This document shows positions 36,174-45,585 of a DNA stretch of 64,000 bases, in pieces; positions within the stretch are counted from its first letter, which is position 1; every line of letters begins with the position of its first letter. The stretch covers positions 7,962 to 71,961 of the forward strand of contig JAYZCG010000024.1 in the NCBI GenBank assembly GCA_036338435.1. Direction: 5' to 3'. The stretch is from JAPYTY01 sp036338435 (GTDB taxonomy: Bacteria; Acidobacteriota; UBA6911; RPQK01; JADFOI01). A model generated the notes under the pieces. The model was not told the origin of the DNA, did no database searches, and saw only the letters and a program-made list of their open reading frames with translations. Made by a program: the position numbers and the translations under genes.

Positions 36174-38162
36174 ATGATTAGACAGCTAGAGAAACTTTCA
36201 CTCATATCGCTAGCCTTATGTAGTTTAGTTTCGATCGCGACGGTACAGTCCCAGCAACTACCCGAATTGGTTGCCAGAAATGGCTACGCAGAAACCATTT
36301 TTGTTAATGGCAAGATCGTGAGCATGGACGATGCCTCAACCTCATCGGATCCCGGTAATATCTATCAGGCTCTGGCCGTCAAACGGGACTCCATCATGAA
36401 GCTGGGCACCAATGAAGCGGTTCAGGCCCTGGCTGGAGATTTCACCCAAATTTATGATCTAGGCGGTCGTACCATGATTCCTGGCATTATTGAGCCTCAC
36501 TCCCACATCTACGGCGCAGCCCTTCGATATTTGGACCGCTTTGGTATCAAGTATCCTCCCAACGAGGTGACTATCACTCCCCAGGCAGCGGACAATCTGG
36601 AGGAAACGCAGGGCATATTGAGAAATTCAATCCAAGCGGCTGTGGCCAATATGGACAAGGGAACTTGGTTGAGAGTCAACATGCAGGCCCACCCCGATCG
36701 TCCTCTGGAGCTAGACCTATGGGGAGACACGCGCCGTCTGACTAACCGGAAAACCCTGGATCTGTGGACGCCTAACAATCCAGTTATTGTCCGTCCTGGT
36801 AACCGGGGATTTATTAACTCTGCAGCCTTGAACAGCCTAGAAGAATTCCTTCCTGGCTATTCTGAATCCATTCGTGATTCTATGCATATGGATGAAATCG
36901 GAGAAGATCCAGCTGAGATAGGTTGGGTGGGAAGCCAGGAAATGTCGGTAATCCAGTGGGAACTCTACCTGGAAGACCTGGACCCCAATATTTTGGCCCA
37001 GGTGCTAAAGATCCGATCAGAGGCTTTCGCAGCCCGTGGTGTAACCACTTTCTCCAGCCGTATTCAATTTCCAAAGATCATGACGGGTTACGCCAAACTA
37101 GCCGAACTGGGTCAGATGCCGATTCGTTTCAGCGCTCACTACGAGGTCCACCGGATGCCAACCGATCCTATACAAACCCGCCAGTTGTATCGCCGGACAG
37201 GAGTGCTACAGGGCATCGGAGATGATTATTTCTGGTTCGATGGCGTGGCTTCCGAGCGCTGGGATTCACACATTCCAGAAGCCTGCCTGGGTGACGATAT
37301 AGTGGCGCCACCTCACATTAAAATACGGGAAACCTGTCCCAAGACGGGTGACCTTCACTGGGACACCCTGAAAAATGCTATCAAGGCCGGCTGGCGCCTG
37401 AAGGGCGTCCATTCAGTCGGAAGTGACAGCCTGAAACGCTTCATCCAAATGATCGACGAGGCTCGAGCCGAGACCGGCCTGACCGTCCAGCAGATCCACG
37501 ATGAACATTTTGCGGTCGAGCACTGCGACCAGATGAGCAAGCTTCCGGAAGTTATGGATAAACTCAAGGAGTACGGCATCATTATTAGCTGTGGCCCAAA
37601 TTACCTGGGAACCTTTGAGGCCTTGATCCGGGATTATGGGGAATACAATGATCCTGAGCACCTTAGGAAGTTCATGCTGCCTTACAAGACCTGGATCGAG
37701 TCAGGTGTTCAGGTGGTAGGCCAACACTTCGGTGGCAACCCCTCCCCTTTTTACATGCCCTGGCTCACCATGAGCCGAACGATGCGAGGCAATATCTGGG
37801 CACCCGAAGAGAAGATCGATCGGGTGCGAGCTTTGAAGTTGTGGACACCTTGGGCAGCCCGCTATGTCATGAAGGCCGACAAGCTTGGCACACTGGAGGA
37901 AGGCAAGTGGGCGGATCTGGTGGTTCTGGACCGCGACTACTTCACCATTCCCGAAAACGACATACTCAGAATTCAGCCCCTGATGACGGTGGTGGGCGGC
38001 AGGACCATTGCCCTGCATGAAAGGTTGGCCACCGAGTGGAATACTGCGCCAGTGGGTGAAGAATACAACTATGACGAGGAGGGTGTGAACGAAATCCTCC
38101 GTGCAGCCGAACAGGCTGTGCCTTGGAACGGCGGACCGATTAACGTTAACGACTCTAACTAA
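36174..38162 (+). CDS. Exported amidohydrolase family 3, with altered metal site
   Basis: 662 residues from ATG at 36174 (AAGGAGA at 6 bases; the frame extends 8 codons up). Signal peptide LSLISLALCSLVSIATVQSQ. Motifs: AETIFVNGKIVSMDD, metal motif PGIIEPHSHIYG, FAVEHCDQM and closing GTLEEGKWADLVVLDRDYF. Cysteine pair EAC and ETC, 16 apart. Where paralogues read GSD, GTD, ATD or GAD, this one reads QHFGGNP, so the late metal-binding Asp is missing. It has a longer C-terminus than its paralogues, ending in an acidic tail (YNYDEEGVNEI). Last gene of the haem protein/DUF1552/ankyrin cluster, 56 bases after the ankyrin gene. Confidence 0.88.
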   Translation: MIRQLEKLSLISLALCSLVSIATVQSQQLPELVARNGYAETIFVNGKIVSMDDASTSSDPGNIYQALAVKRDSIMKLGTNEAVQALAGDFTQIYDLGGRTMIPGIIEPHSHIYGAALRYLDRFGIKYPPNEVTITPQAADNLEETQGILRNSIQAAVANMDKGTWLRVNMQAHPDRPLELDLWGDTRRLTNRKTLDLWTPNNPVIVRPGNRGFINSAALNSLEEFLPGYSESIRDSMHMDEIGEDPAEIGWVGSQEMSVIQWELYLEDLDPNILAQVLKIRSEAFAARGVTTFSSRIQFPKIMTGYAKLAELGQMPIRFSAHYEVHRMPTDPIQTRQLYRRTGVLQGIGDDYFWFDGVASERWDSHIPEACLGDDIVAPPHIKIRETCPKTGDLHWDTLKNAIKAGWRLKGVHSVGSDSLKRFIQMIDEARAETGLTVQQIHDEHFAVEHCDQMSKLPEVMDKLKEYGIIISCGPNYLGTFEALIRDYGEYNDPEHLRKFMLPYKTWIESGVQVVGQHFGGNPSPFYMPWLTMSRTMRGNIWAPEEKIDRVRALKLWTPWAARYVMKADKLGTLEEGKWADLVVLDRDYFTIPENDILRIQPLMTVVGGRTIALHERLATEWNTAPVGEEYNYDEEGVNEILRAAEQAVPWNGGPINVNDSN

Positions 38163-38235
38163 CGGCTAACATTCGTTCTGGAACTGGATGAGAGGCAGTG
38201 GGCATCAATCTTACTCGTAAGACGAGCGGCCCGGG

Positions 38236-40041
38236 CTATTTACGTTGCGAAGCCGCCAGCTGGCGCTTGCGTAGTCTCAACGCCTTTGGAGTCACCTCCA
38301 GCATCTCGTCATCTCGGATGAACTCCAAACACTGCTCAAGGCTCATTTGGCGAGGAGGGATTAAATGAATCAGCACATCGCTTGTGGAGGAGCGGATATT
38401 GGTGAGCTTCTTCTCTTTGGTGATATTCACATCCAGATCCTGCGGTCTCGAGTTTTCGCCCACCACCATTCCCTCGTAGACCTCATCGCCCGGTGAAACA
38501 AAAAGTTCACCGCGTGGCTGGAGATGCTCAATGGCATAAGAGTTAGCCTTCCCACTGCGATCAGAAACCAGCGCTCCTGTTGGACGGCTAGGAATATCGC
38601 CTAACCACTTTTCGTAGCCGTCCAGTATATGCGTCATGATCCCGGCCCCTCGAGTGTCAGTCAAAAATTCGGTACGAAATCCGAGGAGCCCCCGGGAAGG
38701 GACACGAAATTCAATTCGTACTCGTCCCGTCCCATGGTTTACCATCTTTGTCATCTGTCCCTTTCGGATGCCCATCTTCTCGGTCACAACTCCGATGTAT
38801 GGCTCGGGACAATCAACCACCAATTGCTCCATGGGTTCCCTTTCAACGCCATCGATGTGGCGCGTAATCACTGCAGGACGACCGACACACAACTCAAACT
38901 CCTCCCTCCTCATCATCTCGATCAAGATAGCAAGTTGAAGTTCACCCCGTCCGGATACTTTAAAGACATCCGGGGATTCCGTCTCTTCCACTTTAATTGA
39001 AACGTTGGTGAAGCTTTCCTTGAGCAGTCGCTCTTTCAATTTGCCTGAGGTCAGATGCTTCCCATCCCTTCCGGATAATGGCGAGTCATTGACTGACATG
39101 ACAACCGATATGGTCGGCTCATCGACCTGCATGGAGGGCAGAGAACGCGGGTCATCTATACTGGAAAGGGTTTCTCCAATATTGACATCCGGCACCCCAG
39201 CCAACACAACGATATCGCCTGCCCGAGCTTCTTTGATCTCAACACGCTGCAAGCCTTCGAAACCGTAAACGCCGGTGATTTGAACTGGCTCTATCATCCC
39301 ATCTCTCCGGCACAGGGCGACCTCTTCCTTTTCGGCAATCTGCCCATTGAACACTCGGCCTACTGCCAGGCGACCCACGTAATCGTCATAGTCAAGATTC
39401 GTGACCAGAAGTTGCAGGGGGGCCGCTTCATCAAATTGGGGAGCAGGCACGGTCGTGAGGATCTGCTCAAAGAGCGGGATTAGTGATTGGTCTTCACTAT
39501 CGATCGAGGTCCGGCAAGTCCCAGTTTTGGCATTAGAATACAGAACCGGAAAATCAAGCTGAACCTCAGTTGCATCCAAATCAATGAATAGATCATAGAT
39601 CTCGTCGAGAACTTCCTGGGGGCGAGCATCCGAACGGTCAATCTTGTTAATGACCACGATCGGCGGCAAATCAGCTTCCAGAGCCTTCCTCAAAACAAAA
39701 CGAGTTTGCGGAAGCGGGCCTTCACTAGCATCGACCAGAAGCATCACTCCATCTACCATTTTGAGAGTCCGCTCGACCTCGCCCCCAAAGTCTGCGTGGC
39801 CTGGGGTATCAACGATGTTGATCTGAACGCTCCGATAAAACACCGAAGTGTTCTTTGCCATTATGGTAATGCCCTTTTCACGCTCTAGATCGATCGAGTC
39901 CATCACCCGTTCTGCGACATTTTGGTTTTCGCGAAACACTCCGCTTTGCCAAAGCATGGCATCCACCAAGGTCGTCTTTCCGTGATCAACGTGAGCGATA
40001 AGAGCGAGATTCCGGATCTCGTCTCTACTTTGTATGCTCAT
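38236..40041 (-). CDS. typA: Ribosome-associated GTPase TypA/BipA
   Basis: 601 residues, usual length. Translational GTPase that acts in 50S assembly and stress or cold adaptation. G1 AHVDHGKTT, G2 region EREKGITI, G3 DTPGHADFGGEVER, G4 INKIDR. The C-terminal part has the BipA-specific block RVRIEFRVPSRGLLGFRTEFLTDTRG and the end MSLEQCLEFIRDDEMLEVTPKALRLRKR. Convergent with the amidohydrolase at 36174; no operon partner. Confidence 0.98.
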   Translation of the reverse strand: MSIQSRDEIRNLALIAHVDHGKTTLVDAMLWQSGVFRENQNVAERVMDSIDLEREKGITIMAKNTSVFYRSVQINIVDTPGHADFGGEVERTLKMVDGVMLLVDASEGPLPQTRFVLRKALEADLPPIVVINKIDRSDARPQEVLDEIYDLFIDLDATEVQLDFPVLYSNAKTGTCRTSIDSEDQSLIPLFEQILTTVPAPQFDEAAPLQLLVTNLDYDDYVGRLAVGRVFNGQIAEKEEVALCRRDGMIEPVQITGVYGFEGLQRVEIKEARAGDIVVLAGVPDVNIGETLSSIDDPRSLPSMQVDEPTISVVMSVNDSPLSGRDGKHLTSGKLKERLLKESFTNVSIKVEETESPDVFKVSGRGELQLAILIEMMRREEFELCVGRPAVITRHIDGVEREPMEQLVVDCPEPYIGVVTEKMGIRKGQMTKMVNHGTGRVRIEFRVPSRGLLGFRTEFLTDTRGAGIMTHILDGYEKWLGDIPSRPTGALVSDRSGKANSYAIEHLQPRGELFVSPGDEVYEGMVVGENSRPQDLDVNITKEKKLTNIRSSTSDVLIHLIPPRQMSLEQCLEFIRDDEMLEVTPKALRLRKRQLAASQRK

Positions 40042-40256
40042 AAATTTATATGCTCTCTCTTCTGCTTTCTGGGTGATTCGAGTGAGACAGACCCCGGATG
40101 ATCATAATGCAGACTAGCTACCCCACCGCTTGACCTTTTCGCATATTACACCACTCTGCTGCAAAGACTCTGCTGGTTTGCCTGAAATCAGAAGGATTCA
40201 GAAGATGAGAAGATCGTTTTCTCTGTGTTTGGGTGGTAAAGAACCAGCCTTACAGG

Positions 40257-42104
40257 CTACTCAAGTTCCTGCAACTGCCGGGCAAAGTCCTCCTGCAATT
40301 GGCCATGTTGGTGGACAAGTTGATTACGTTTTTTAGACAAATTTTCGATTTCGATCTGGATTACACGGGTTTGCCGCACCAACACAGCAAGTGACTGCGA
40401 ATCCCCTTCGGTAGCCGCATCACACAATTGGACTTCGGCCAGCCTAGCCTCTTTGTCCAAGGTGGCAATGGTCTGCTCCAGATCCGCGATTTTCACCTCG
40501 AGGGGTTTTAAAGACTTGGAACGCTCGGAGATAATCTCACTGCGGAGTCGCCGCAGTTCTTTGCGATTCCTGCCTTTATGGGTCGTTTTTTTAGAAAAAT
40601 TTTTGGGGGAGCGTTCAGCCGACCAGCCGATCTGTTCCAGAAAGTCTTGGTAGCCTCCTTCGAACACTTGGATTGTTCCACCATCAAACACCACCAAACG
40701 ATTAGCCACCCGACGCAGGATCATCTCGCTATGGGTTACCAACATAATAGCCCCGGGAAAATCCTCAAGAGCATACATGAGACCCTCGGTTGATTGCATA
40801 TCCAAATGGTTAGTTGGCTCGTCAAGAAGCAGCAGATTGGAAGACTTCACCAAAAGTTTGCCCAGTAGAACACGGCTTTTTTCACCTCCGGAAAGGACCT
40901 TCACCTTCTTGAGGGCATCATCACCCGAGAACATCATCAAACCGCAAATTCCCCGGACGGCTCCTCTGCTTTGTTCGGGATGGACAGACAGAATTTCTTC
41001 CTCCACGGTTTTTTCAGGGTCAAGGCGATTCACATTGCTCTGCCCAAAATACGCCACCTCGGTCTTGGGATGGAGTCGAATTCCCCCCTTGACTGGCTCT
41101 AAAATACCTGCCAGAAGCGAGAGTAGGGTCGTTTTGCCTCTACCGTTAGGTCCAACGACCCCAATTCGGTCATTCCGGCCGACGCGAAGAGTCAGTCCCT
41201 CGATCAAAGGAACTCCTTCGGAGTAGTTAAAGGAAAGCCCTTCGACATTCAAGGTGTGCTTAGCGGAAAAAGGAGCGGCGTGAAAATGGAAGTTGAGGTC
41301 TTGGATCTCATCAAAACGTTCCAGGGTAAGCTCCTTGTTGAGTTTTTTGATACGACTTTGCACCGCCTTAGCCTTGGTGGCCTTGGCCCGAAAGCGTTCG
41401 ATGAACTGTTCCTGTTGACGGCGATCTTTTTCCTGGTTGACGCGTGTCTTCTCATGAATTTCCTCTTCCTGAGAAATCTGCTGGAAAGCTTGCTTGGTCG
41501 TCCCTTTGATTTTTCGGAGCTTCTTACGGTGGATTGCCATGGTGTGGGTGGTGACCCCATCCATAAATTCGCGGTCGTGAGTAATTAGAATTAGCTCGCC
41601 ATTCCAGTTACAAAGAAACCTCTGCAGCCAACGCATTGAGACGATGTCTAGGTAGTTAGTAGGCTCATCCAGAAGCAACAGATTAGGCTCAGCAACCAGC
41701 ACCTTAGCTAGGTTAAGGCGTACCTGATAACCCCCTGAAAGCTCCCCAGGAGAACGGTTTAAATCCTCCACTGAAAAACCCAGTCCGTTGAGTGCGGCTT
41801 TGGCCCGGTAGCTTGTATCCGTACCATTCTCGGTCTTGGGAAGGCCGCGACACGCCTCTGCCAAAACGCTTGCCTCACTAAACTCAATCTGTTGGGAAAG
41901 GTGACCGACCAGATAACCCTTCGGCACTACGATCTCTCCATCATCGGGCAGCTCAGCTCTTAACACAATCCGAAACAAGGTGGTCTTGCCATGCCCATTG
42001 CGGCCCACTAGTCCAAGTCGCTCCCCCGGATTTAGGACGAAGCTCACTTTGTCGAACAGCAGATTTGACCCATAAGCCTTGGAAAGATTGAGAGCGCGTA
42101 TCAT
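40257..42104 (-). CDS. ABC-F family ATPase (Uup/EttA-like)
   Basis: 615-residue cytoplasmic protein with two ABC domains and no membrane part. First domain: Walker A GRNGHGKTT, signature LSGGYQVRLNLA, Walker B LLLLDEPTNYLD. A charged linker (P-site tRNA interaction motif region, about residues 235-290) follows. Second domain: GPNGRGKTT, LSGGEKSRVLLG, LLLLDEPTNHLD. The C-terminus (from about 530) is a coiled coil like Uup. ABC-F proteins rescue or adjust stalled ribosomes; which subfamily is unclear. AGCCT/AGGCT at 40246-40258 could form a short hairpin at the stop. Divergent from ychF. Confidence 0.95.
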   Translation of the reverse strand: MIRALNLSKAYGSNLLFDKVSFVLNPGERLGLVGRNGHGKTTLFRIVLRAELPDDGEIVVPKGYLVGHLSQQIEFSEASVLAEACRGLPKTENGTDTSYRAKAALNGLGFSVEDLNRSPGELSGGYQVRLNLAKVLVAEPNLLLLDEPTNYLDIVSMRWLQRFLCNWNGELILITHDREFMDGVTTHTMAIHRKKLRKIKGTTKQAFQQISQEEEIHEKTRVNQEKDRRQQEQFIERFRAKATKAKAVQSRIKKLNKELTLERFDEIQDLNFHFHAAPFSAKHTLNVEGLSFNYSEGVPLIEGLTLRVGRNDRIGVVGPNGRGKTTLLSLLAGILEPVKGGIRLHPKTEVAYFGQSNVNRLDPEKTVEEEILSVHPEQSRGAVRGICGLMMFSGDDALKKVKVLSGGEKSRVLLGKLLVKSSNLLLLDEPTNHLDMQSTEGLMYALEDFPGAIMLVTHSEMILRRVANRLVVFDGGTIQVFEGGYQDFLEQIGWSAERSPKNFSKKTTHKGRNRKELRRLRSEIISERSKSLKPLEVKIADLEQTIATLDKEARLAEVQLCDAATEGDSQSLAVLVRQTRVIQIEIENLSKKRNQLVHQHGQLQEDFARQLQELE

Positions 42105-42321
42105 AAATCGATAGTCTAAGGAAATCCGGTAACTAATTGGAATTAAAAGTCATAGAATCTAGAGTTTTGCCTTCAAAAAACCGGGTTAAAATTATAGGGC
42201 GTCTTCAGTATTTTGCAAGAACTTCAAACAACAACACACAAAACTCACAGGCTGTTTAGTTGAACAAGCTTGCCCAGCAACGATATACTCCCGTTTTTTT
42301 GGGGTTCCACAAATACAACAT

Positions 42322-43401
42322 ATGAAGATTGCAATCGTTGGACTTTCGAATAGTGGCAAAACGACGGTCTTCAATGCCCTGACACGGGGAACAGCGGAAA
42401 CCACAAGCTTCACTTCGGGACGGTTTGAGCCTAATCTGTCGTCGGTCAAAGTTCCTGACCCCCGATTGGACGTCCTGGCGGAAATTTACAAACCGCGGAA
42501 ACTCACAGCAGCCGAAGTGCAATATGTGGATGTCGGCGGGGTCAAGGGTAAAAATGAAAACACTGAGCTATCCGCTGAAATTTTGGGCTATATTGGAACG
42601 GCCGATGCTTTACTTCATGTGGTCCGTGGCTTCGAAGACGAGAAGGTTCCCCATCCTGCGGAAATAGTAAACCCTGAAGCTGATCTAGCCAGCTTTGATC
42701 TTGAACTCATCTTTTCTGACCTCCTGATCATCGAGAGGAGACTAGAAAGGCTGGGAAAAGAACTGAAAAAGATTTCGGGCCAGGAGAAAAAAAATAAAAT
42801 CGATGAACAGGAAATTTTGTTCCGCCTCAAAGAAGCCCTTGAGGAAGAGAGGCCCATTCGAGATCTAGAACTATCCTCACAGGAAGAAAAACTGATTCGA
42901 GGGTACGCGCTCCTCTCAAAGAAACCCGTCCTGATTGTTTTGAATGTCGGGGAGGAACAGCTTTTCGAGCCCCCGTCCCTAGAATATGCTCACTTGAGCA
43001 GCGCCGTGGTAGCTCTCAGTGCGAAAATTGAGGAGGAGTTAACCCAACTTGAGGAAAGTGATGCTCGTGAATTCATGGAAAGCCTGAAAATTGAAGAGCC
43101 CGCCAGAGATCGGGTCATCGCTGCATCCTATGCTTTACTGGGATTGATCAGCTTTCTCACTGTGGGAGAGGATGAGGTGCGGGCTTGGACTATTCGCCAA
43201 GGCACCGTTGCCGTGGAGGCAGGAGGTGTTGTCCATTCCGATATCGAACGCGGATTCATCCGGGCAGAGGTGCTTTCCTTTGAGAATTTGGTGAAATCTG
43301 GAAGTATGGCGGCCGCCCGCAAGCAAGGCCTAGTAAGACTCGAAGGACGTCAATACGTGCTCCAAGACGGAGATATCAGCCATTTTCTGTTTAACGTCTG
43401 A
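42322..43401 (+). CDS. ychF: YchF/OLA1-family ATPase
   Basis: 359 residues, family length. P-loop GLSNSGKTTVFNAL, G3-like DVGGVKG and C-terminal TGS-type domain with FLTVGEDEVRAWTIRQGT and HSDIERGFIRAEVLSFENL. A coiled-coil helical domain lies in the middle (about residues 135-200). YchF binds ATP rather than GTP and is linked to ribosomes and oxidative stress control. It is divergent from the ABC-F gene with a 217-base gap and convergent with the UbiD/wHTH pair (15-base gap). Confidence 0.96.
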   Translation: MKIAIVGLSNSGKTTVFNALTRGTAETTSFTSGRFEPNLSSVKVPDPRLDVLAEIYKPRKLTAAEVQYVDVGGVKGKNENTELSAEILGYIGTADALLHVVRGFEDEKVPHPAEIVNPEADLASFDLELIFSDLLIIERRLERLGKELKKISGQEKKNKIDEQEILFRLKEALEEERPIRDLELSSQEEKLIRGYALLSKKPVLIVLNVGEEQLFEPPSLEYAHLSSAVVALSAKIEEELTQLEESDAREFMESLKIEEPARDRVIAASYALLGLISFLTVGEDEVRAWTIRQGTVAVEAGGVVHSDIERGFIRAEVLSFENLVKSGSMAAARKQGLVRLEGRQYVLQDGDISHFLFNV

Positions 43402-43415
43402 GGAGGATACGCCCT

Positions 43416-43613
43416 CTACCGAGGCAAGTATCTCCCCTCTTCGTCCCGGGCTAGTAGATCCTTCTCCCTCAAAATCCCCCATGCTTGCAAAATAACTCGA
43501 TACTCCACGTCTTCTAGAGCCCGCAAAATTTCATAAAAAGACATCGGGCGGGATTTGAGAAGAGCAAGAGTCCTTTCGGCTATCTCAGAGGAATGACTCA
43601 AGTTTAACCTCAT
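43416..43613 (-). CDS. Small winged-helix-like protein overlapping the UbiD gene
   Basis: 65 residues from ATG at 43613, inside the last codons of the UbiD gene (29-base overlap, different frame). The sequence IAERTLALLKSRPMSFYEIL and WGILREKDLLARDEEGRYLPR looks like a single winged-helix unit with a wing (DEEGRY). The frame remains open to 43766, but that part is antisense-phase noise within the UbiD gene. Overlap suggests translational coupling. It is not like the known small UbiD-operon subunit (BsdD/VdcD type), which is cysteine-rich. A regulator of the operon, or a DNA-binding-like adaptor for UbiD, are both possible. Confidence 0.7.
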   Translation of the reverse strand: MRLNLSHSSEIAERTLALLKSRPMSFYEILRALEDVEYRVILQAWGILREKDLLARDEEGRYLPR

Positions 43614-44931
43614 CACGAAAAGGATGCGTAATAATTTCGTAGTGATCAGATGGAATACCTTCGGGAATCGTGGCGTCAATCCCCATCTTAGAGGTAGTGG
43701 GAAGTTGTCCCTTGGGTAATTCCCAGGCTCGTACACTGGGATCAATATGTTTGCCCTGGGCGCCACTGATAATTATGACATCTTTGTCGGCCTGTACCCG
43801 AAAAGTCTTGGCCCATTCCAGTTGTTCCGAATCAAAAATGTCCACATCCTCATCCACTACTACAGCATGTTTGGTGTCCGAGAGGGAAAGGATTGCCATC
43901 AAAGCATTCTTGCCTCCCCCAGCCCTTTTCCGAATAGAGGCAATTACAGACCAGCGACAAGCGCTTCCCTCAGTTACTCGCACCGCGACCGTACTAACAC
44001 CAGCCGTTGCCAACACCTCTAAAACTTGCGCCTCCATTGCCACGGCCCCGAGCCAGGCATTTTCCCAAGGCATCTGTATAACCTGCAAGAGGGGATTTGT
44101 GCGATAAGTCATAGCCTTAACGGTAAAGGTAGGATTCCACCGAACCTCCGTATACATTCCAGCAAAATCACCAAAAGGGCCTTCATCAACCGTCCACCCC
44201 ACCGGATCTATCTCCCCTTCCAGAACAATCTCGCAGTCAGCTAATACCGGGATGTCGTTAGTTTTAGCCTGAATCGTCCGAACTGGTTCGCCATGAAGGC
44301 CCCCGGCGATACTCATTTCACTCACACCCGGCGGCGCCTTGAAAGCGGCGCTAAGCATCTCAAAGGGATGCACCCCGATACAAATAGCAATAGGCAGCGG
44401 TTCCTGACGCTTGAAGGCCGCTTCGTAGCATCTTCTCAAATCTGAGTTAGTGACCAGATCCACTGATGTTACGTTGCGGCTACGATACATTAACCGATAC
44501 ACTCCAGCATTCACCACATCTTCCTCACTGCGCGCAAATAAAACTCCTGCTGAGATAAAGGCTCCGCCATCACGCTCTCCCAGAAAAGGTAGGGGCAATT
44601 CCGTCAGATCGACCTCATCATCCAATTTCACAACTTCTTGACAGGGGGCTGCCTCAACTGTAGTGCACTCCAACCTCTTTTGAACGCCCTGGGGAAACCG
44701 AACTCCCAACTCATTTTCGGGCCAGTTTAATGAACGGGCCAGTCTATCTCGCTTCCAATACAACCCGCTCACCACTGGGATATCAAACCCAATGGGATCA
44801 TGAAACCAAACTGGTTTGTCAGCCTGTACAATCAACGGAGAAATATGGCGCACATCTACAGGTTTCCTGATGTGCAGCAATTCATTCTCTTTATCAAGCC
44901 GTTCTAATACCGAACGAAAACATTCGGGCAT
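43585..44931 (-). CDS. UbiD-family decarboxylase
   Basis: 448 residues from ATG at 44931 with AGAGG at 7 bases (a GTG five codons up is weaker). prFMN-dependent (de)carboxylase. Blocks: NAGVYRLMYRSRNVTSVDLV (cofactor region), CIGVHPFEMLSAAFKAPPG, VPVLADCEIVLEGEI-like strand, active-site EGPFGDFAGMYTEV (Asp where some members have Glu; E. coli UbiD also has Asp) and VVDEDVDIFDSEQLEWAKTFRVQ. Shorter and clearly different from the UbiD at 11833, so the two have separate substrates. The small winged-helix gene overlaps its end. No transporter is adjacent. Confidence 0.92.
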   Translation of the reverse strand: MPECFRSVLERLDKENELLHIRKPVDVRHISPLIVQADKPVWFHDPIGFDIPVVSGLYWKRDRLARSLNWPENELGVRFPQGVQKRLECTTVEAAPCQEVVKLDDEVDLTELPLPFLGERDGGAFISAGVLFARSEEDVVNAGVYRLMYRSRNVTSVDLVTNSDLRRCYEAAFKRQEPLPIAICIGVHPFEMLSAAFKAPPGVSEMSIAGGLHGEPVRTIQAKTNDIPVLADCEIVLEGEIDPVGWTVDEGPFGDFAGMYTEVRWNPTFTVKAMTYRTNPLLQVIQMPWENAWLGAVAMEAQVLEVLATAGVSTVAVRVTEGSACRWSVIASIRKRAGGGKNALMAILSLSDTKHAVVVDEDVDIFDSEQLEWAKTFRVQADKDVIIISGAQGKHIDPSVRAWELPKGQLPTTSKMGIDATIPEGIPSDHYEIITHPFRDEVKLESFL

Positions 44932-45212
44932 CTGTTTACCTCTCACGTAGAAGCCTAATGGCTACCCCACCATAGCATAGCCCTGAACAAGCAGTCCGCT
45001 GACTGAACCCAATGGATTCAACTCGCAGTCCTTTAGTCCACGCATTGTACCATTCCGGCCTTTTCCCTTCACTAGTCAACAGACGCATTTTTTCTACCCA
45101 TTACAATAAATCTAATGCCATCTGGTTATCCGCTCTCGTGCCAAGCTACATACTCAATAGTCGAGCAAATAGGGTTGCTGCAAAATACTTTGCCTTCCAG
45201 GATCCTTAAATT

Positions 45213-45551
45213 TCAAGAAAGGTCAGAGAGGCAGGCCTTGACCTGTGCTTGTAGAACTTCACCTGCTAGATCGAAATGGGAAGCATGCCAAACAACGCGA
45301 CCTTCTTGTAGCAAAATTACCTGAGGGGACTGATGCTCCACTGAGCTCCGTTCGGTAACATACCGAGTCGTGAACTGATCTTCAATGACATCGACGATGT
45401 CAATCGGGATCTGGGGATTGGAAACACTGAAAGCGGTCACCTCTTGATATGCTGTCTCGCTGATATTACAGCGATTGCTATGCTTGAAAAGGATAGCAAT
45501 TCTTTCTCTAAAAAGTACATCAATTTGAGTGGGTGTCTTTAATCTTTTCAT
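45213..45551 (-). CDS. ytxJ: YtxJ-family bacilliredoxin-like protein
   Basis: 112-residue thioredoxin-fold protein of the YtxJ (DUF2847) family, thought to reduce bacillithiol mixed disulfides. Active-site block FKHSNRCNISETAY; relatives usually have C-P-I-S, here C-N-I-S, with one Cys as in the family. SPQVILLQEGRVVWHASHFDL is the typical second half. This hints that the organism makes bacillithiol. It lies after the MFS gene on the same strand, with a long hairpin between them. Confidence 0.88.
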   Translation of the reverse strand: MKRLKTPTQIDVLFRERIAILFKHSNRCNISETAYQEVTAFSVSNPQIPIDIVDVIEDQFTTRYVTERSSVEHQSPQVILLQEGRVVWHASHFDLAGEVLQAQVKACLSDLS

Positions 45552-45585
45552 CTTCTACTGAAGAGCTGCAAAAAGTTTTACAATT

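Noticed and set aside
36150..36174. Upstream ATG at 36150 for the fourth amidohydrolase
   Set aside because: AAGGAGA is placed correctly for ATG 36174, which also begins the signal peptide.
43416..43766. 116-residue gene reading back through the UbiD gene
   Set aside because: The part before Met at 43613 lies wholly inside UbiD in another frame and has no protein-like pattern; only the last 65 residues look real.
44932..45212. Short open frames in the gap between UbiD and ytxJ
   Set aside because: Composition is random-like, no ribosome sites and no recognisable motif.
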